Positions 50,219-51,200 of a stretch of DNA of 51,200 nt are shown here, piece after piece (position 1 is the stretch's first letter; the number at the start of each line of letters is the position of its first letter). Source of the DNA: Clostridia bacterium (GTDB taxonomy: Bacteria; Bacillota; Clostridia; Christensenellales; DTU072); assembly GCA_028699795.1 (NCBI GenBank), contig JAQVTZ010000001.1, positions 1-51,200 of the forward strand, given 5' to 3'. The translations under genes were made by a program, and so were the position numbers. The notes under the pieces are model-generated. The model saw nothing but the letters and a program-made list of their open reading frames with translations, ran no database searches and was not told the origin of the DNA.

Positions 50219-50233
50219 TCCTCACCGTGAGGA
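50219..50233. promoter_or_regulatory. 15-bp palindrome site 11
   Basis: Perfect TCCTCACCGTGAGGA in repeat copy E. Confidence 0.7.
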
Positions 50234-50319
50234 CGATTTTGCGTTTTTCTTTTTTTGGGGGGGGTAGTTTGTTTGGTGTCCACGTCGTTTACAAAGGTCG
50301 CAGTTCGCGTAAATGGTGC

Positions 50320-50348
50320 TTGACAACGTATGTACTACGTGTTACAAT
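50320..50348 (+). promoter_or_regulatory. promoter with shared spacer motif
   Basis: TTGACA (50320-50325), a 17-nt spacer with TATGTAC and GTGT, and TACAAT (50343-50348). It drives the second SSB-like gene. Confidence 0.88.
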
Positions 50349-50350
50349 TA

Positions 50351-50399
50351 TAGTGTAAAGAGAGGAAGCGAGGGTTTCCTCCACATCAAGAAAGCGAGG
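50351..50399 (+). repeat. 49-nt leader duplicated at 776-824
   Basis: Identical to 776-824. It carries the GAGGAA / TTCCTC hairpin and the AAGCGAGG ribosome binding sequence for the gene at 50408. Confidence 0.85.
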
Positions 50400-50407
50400 A
50401 TTTTCAT

Positions 50408-50770
50408 ATGTATTCTAAGTCTGAAAACGGTAACTATGTCACGTATTTTGAGGTCAAAGACGCAAAGAACACCGACAAGGTTTTTCACGGGCGGGTTTCC
50501 GAGTCGATTAAGGGAAAACCAAAGGAAGACGGCAAGCACGAGTGGACTTTTGAAACGTGGTCGGCAAGGTTTGTCGGAGGGGCATATGAGAAAGCCAAAA
50601 TGCTTTCCGATAAGGCAAGCATCCGTCTCACAGAGTACAATGTCCGCAAGCCCTACTCGAAGGAAAAGAAATCCTCTTATCCTTACATCCTTATCATGGA
50701 TTTTGAGGTTGTTGGCGTATCTCCCGAAGCGCCCGAAGTTCCCGAGGATGAAGTCATGTATGACGTTTAA
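50408..50770 (+). CDS. SSB-like OB-fold protein (second of two)
   Basis: The 120-aa protein shares with the product of 7686-8138 the core WSARFVGGAYEKAK (about 51-64) and YILIMDF (about 93-99), with an acidic tail ending in EDEVMYDV in place of the SSB tip. Probably a single-strand DNA-binding protein. It stands alone between repeat copies E and F, with its own promoter and terminator. An SSB gene in the leading region is well known on F-like plasmids, where it helps establish the incoming strand. Confidence 0.75.
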   Translation: MYSKSENGNYVTYFEVKDAKNTDKVFHGRVSESIKGKPKEDGKHEWTFETWSARFVGGAYEKAKMLSDKASIRLTEYNVRKPYSKEKKSSYPYILIMDFEVVGVSPEAPEVPEDEVMYDV

Positions 50771-50789
50771 TTGAGCGCCCCAATATCCC

Positions 50790-51200
50790 GACGGCGGGGA
50801 GAAATCCCCGCCGATTTTATGCCCGTTTTCCCGCCCCTCGTCGTACCTCCTCCGCCAGACCCGAAAGCCGTTATAAGGGCAAGAGGGCGCAGAGCACCCC
50901 ATGAAATAAAGAACAACGGCGTTGCCGTTGAGCCCGTGGCACTCTTGCCTTCTTCGAAGGGTTTTGCCTTCGGACGGACATCGGAACGCACAAGAGCTTT
51001 CGCGACATAAACCGCTACGCTTTTTATTTCACGGTCTCTTGCACTTTCCTTTCATGCGGGCGTTATCGGCTTCGCCGAAACCGACGCTGATTTTTCAAAT
51101 CAGGGTTCGGTTTCGCCTTACTCAGCCTATCCCGCATTGTCCGCCTCGGCATTCTTTCGCGGGGCTACGCGCCCCGCTATCCCCCGACCTCGCCAACGCT
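50790..51200 (+). repeat. structured intergenic repeat, copy F (joins copy A if circular)
   Basis: The unit runs from the terminator to the window end; the last 127 bases equal the first 127 of the window, so on a circle F and A are one copy that continues to the promoter at 228. All hairpins are present. The palindrome and promoter lie beyond the join. Confidence 0.9.
50792..50819 (+). terminator. Rho-independent terminator, opens repeat copy F
   Basis: Stem CGGCGGGG / CCCCGCCG with loop AGAAAT and a short T-run (ATTTTA). The stem bases differ from those of copies D and E but pairing is kept. Confidence 0.85.

Larger units (their letters stand above)
49805..50348 (+). repeat. structured intergenic repeat, copy E
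   Basis: Full-length unit (544 bp) from terminator to promoter. All hairpins and the palindrome are present; the tail is of the copy C type, including an identical promoter. ORFs running through it on both strands are shared by the other copies but are judged non-coding. Confidence 0.92.

Noticed and set aside
33079..51200. Integron-like cassette array (hairpin repeats between gene modules)
   Set aside because: The repeats are direct and hairpin-rich, but no attC core sites (GTTRRRY) at consistent places and no integron integrase were found. The recombinase here is a serine resolvase-type enzyme.

Overview
The window looks like a complete or nearly complete conjugative plasmid of about 51 kb from a Gram-positive Bacillota host, most likely a Clostridia-type anaerobe. 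This rests on the gene set (MobC plus relaxase, VirD4, PcfB-like, VirB4, VirB6, VirB2-like, CHAP hydrolase, DUF4315, TopB, ArdC-type giant protein), the strong AGGAGG-type ribosome binding sites and the lack of outer-membrane secretion parts. The first and last 127 bases are identical, as in a circular molecule of 51,073 bp opened inside a repeat. No rRNA, tRNA, CRISPR array, insertion sequence or antibiotic resistance gene was seen.

Layout. 1-4014: rightward genes of mostly unknown function (signal peptidase I, a three-fold ribbon-helix-helix-like protein, small membrane proteins). 4080-4180: probable oriT, followed by a 57-aa membrane protein, MobC and the relaxase (to 6677). 6800-8138: leftward HU/winged-helix/SSB-like operon. 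8250-16049: leftward operon with a 2377-aa HAD-ArdC-metalloprotease protein. 16157-32124: leftward conjugation operon (TopB, GntR regulator, DUF4315, surface protein, CHAP hydrolase, PrgI-VirB4 fusion, VirB6, VirB2-like pilin, VirD4, PcfB-like). 32333-36768: rightward accessory genes including a serine recombinase. 36850-39149: leftward DUF262-HNH protein and EcoRI-type adenine methyltransferase. 39812-41896: DUF932-like protein, TraX and a small gene. 41893-43900: replication locus, with a predicted antisense RNA, a hairpin over the ribosome binding site and a primase-like initiator. 44007-45940: ParA/ParB. 45975-51200: thermonuclease lipoprotein, transglutaminase-like protein, Toprim primase, small genes, a DUF2829/Tad2-like protein and a second SSB-like protein.

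Two plasmid-wide sequence systems tie this together. First, a 15-bp palindrome, TCCTCAC(C/G)GTGAGGA, occurs eleven times, inside and between genes; in three unrelated proteins it encodes the same LLTVR peptide. It resembles the dispersed KorB operators of RP4 and contains a parS-like core, so the plasmid ParB is the natural candidate binder. Second, nearly all rightward units start from near-consensus promoters with the same spacer (TATGTAC, 3 nt, GTGT, TATAAT). Several of these promoters lie at the downstream end of a hairpin-rich repeat of about 500 bp, present in five copies on the circle, all in the same orientation.

If transfer starts at oriT with the bottom strand leading, the rightward genes (about 32-51 kb and 0-4 kb) form the leading region and are transcribed towards oriT. 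This is the geometry of F-plasmid leading regions. The hairpin-rich repeats could then be single-strand-active promoters, and the small genes behind them candidates for establishment or anti-defence functions. This last step is inference.
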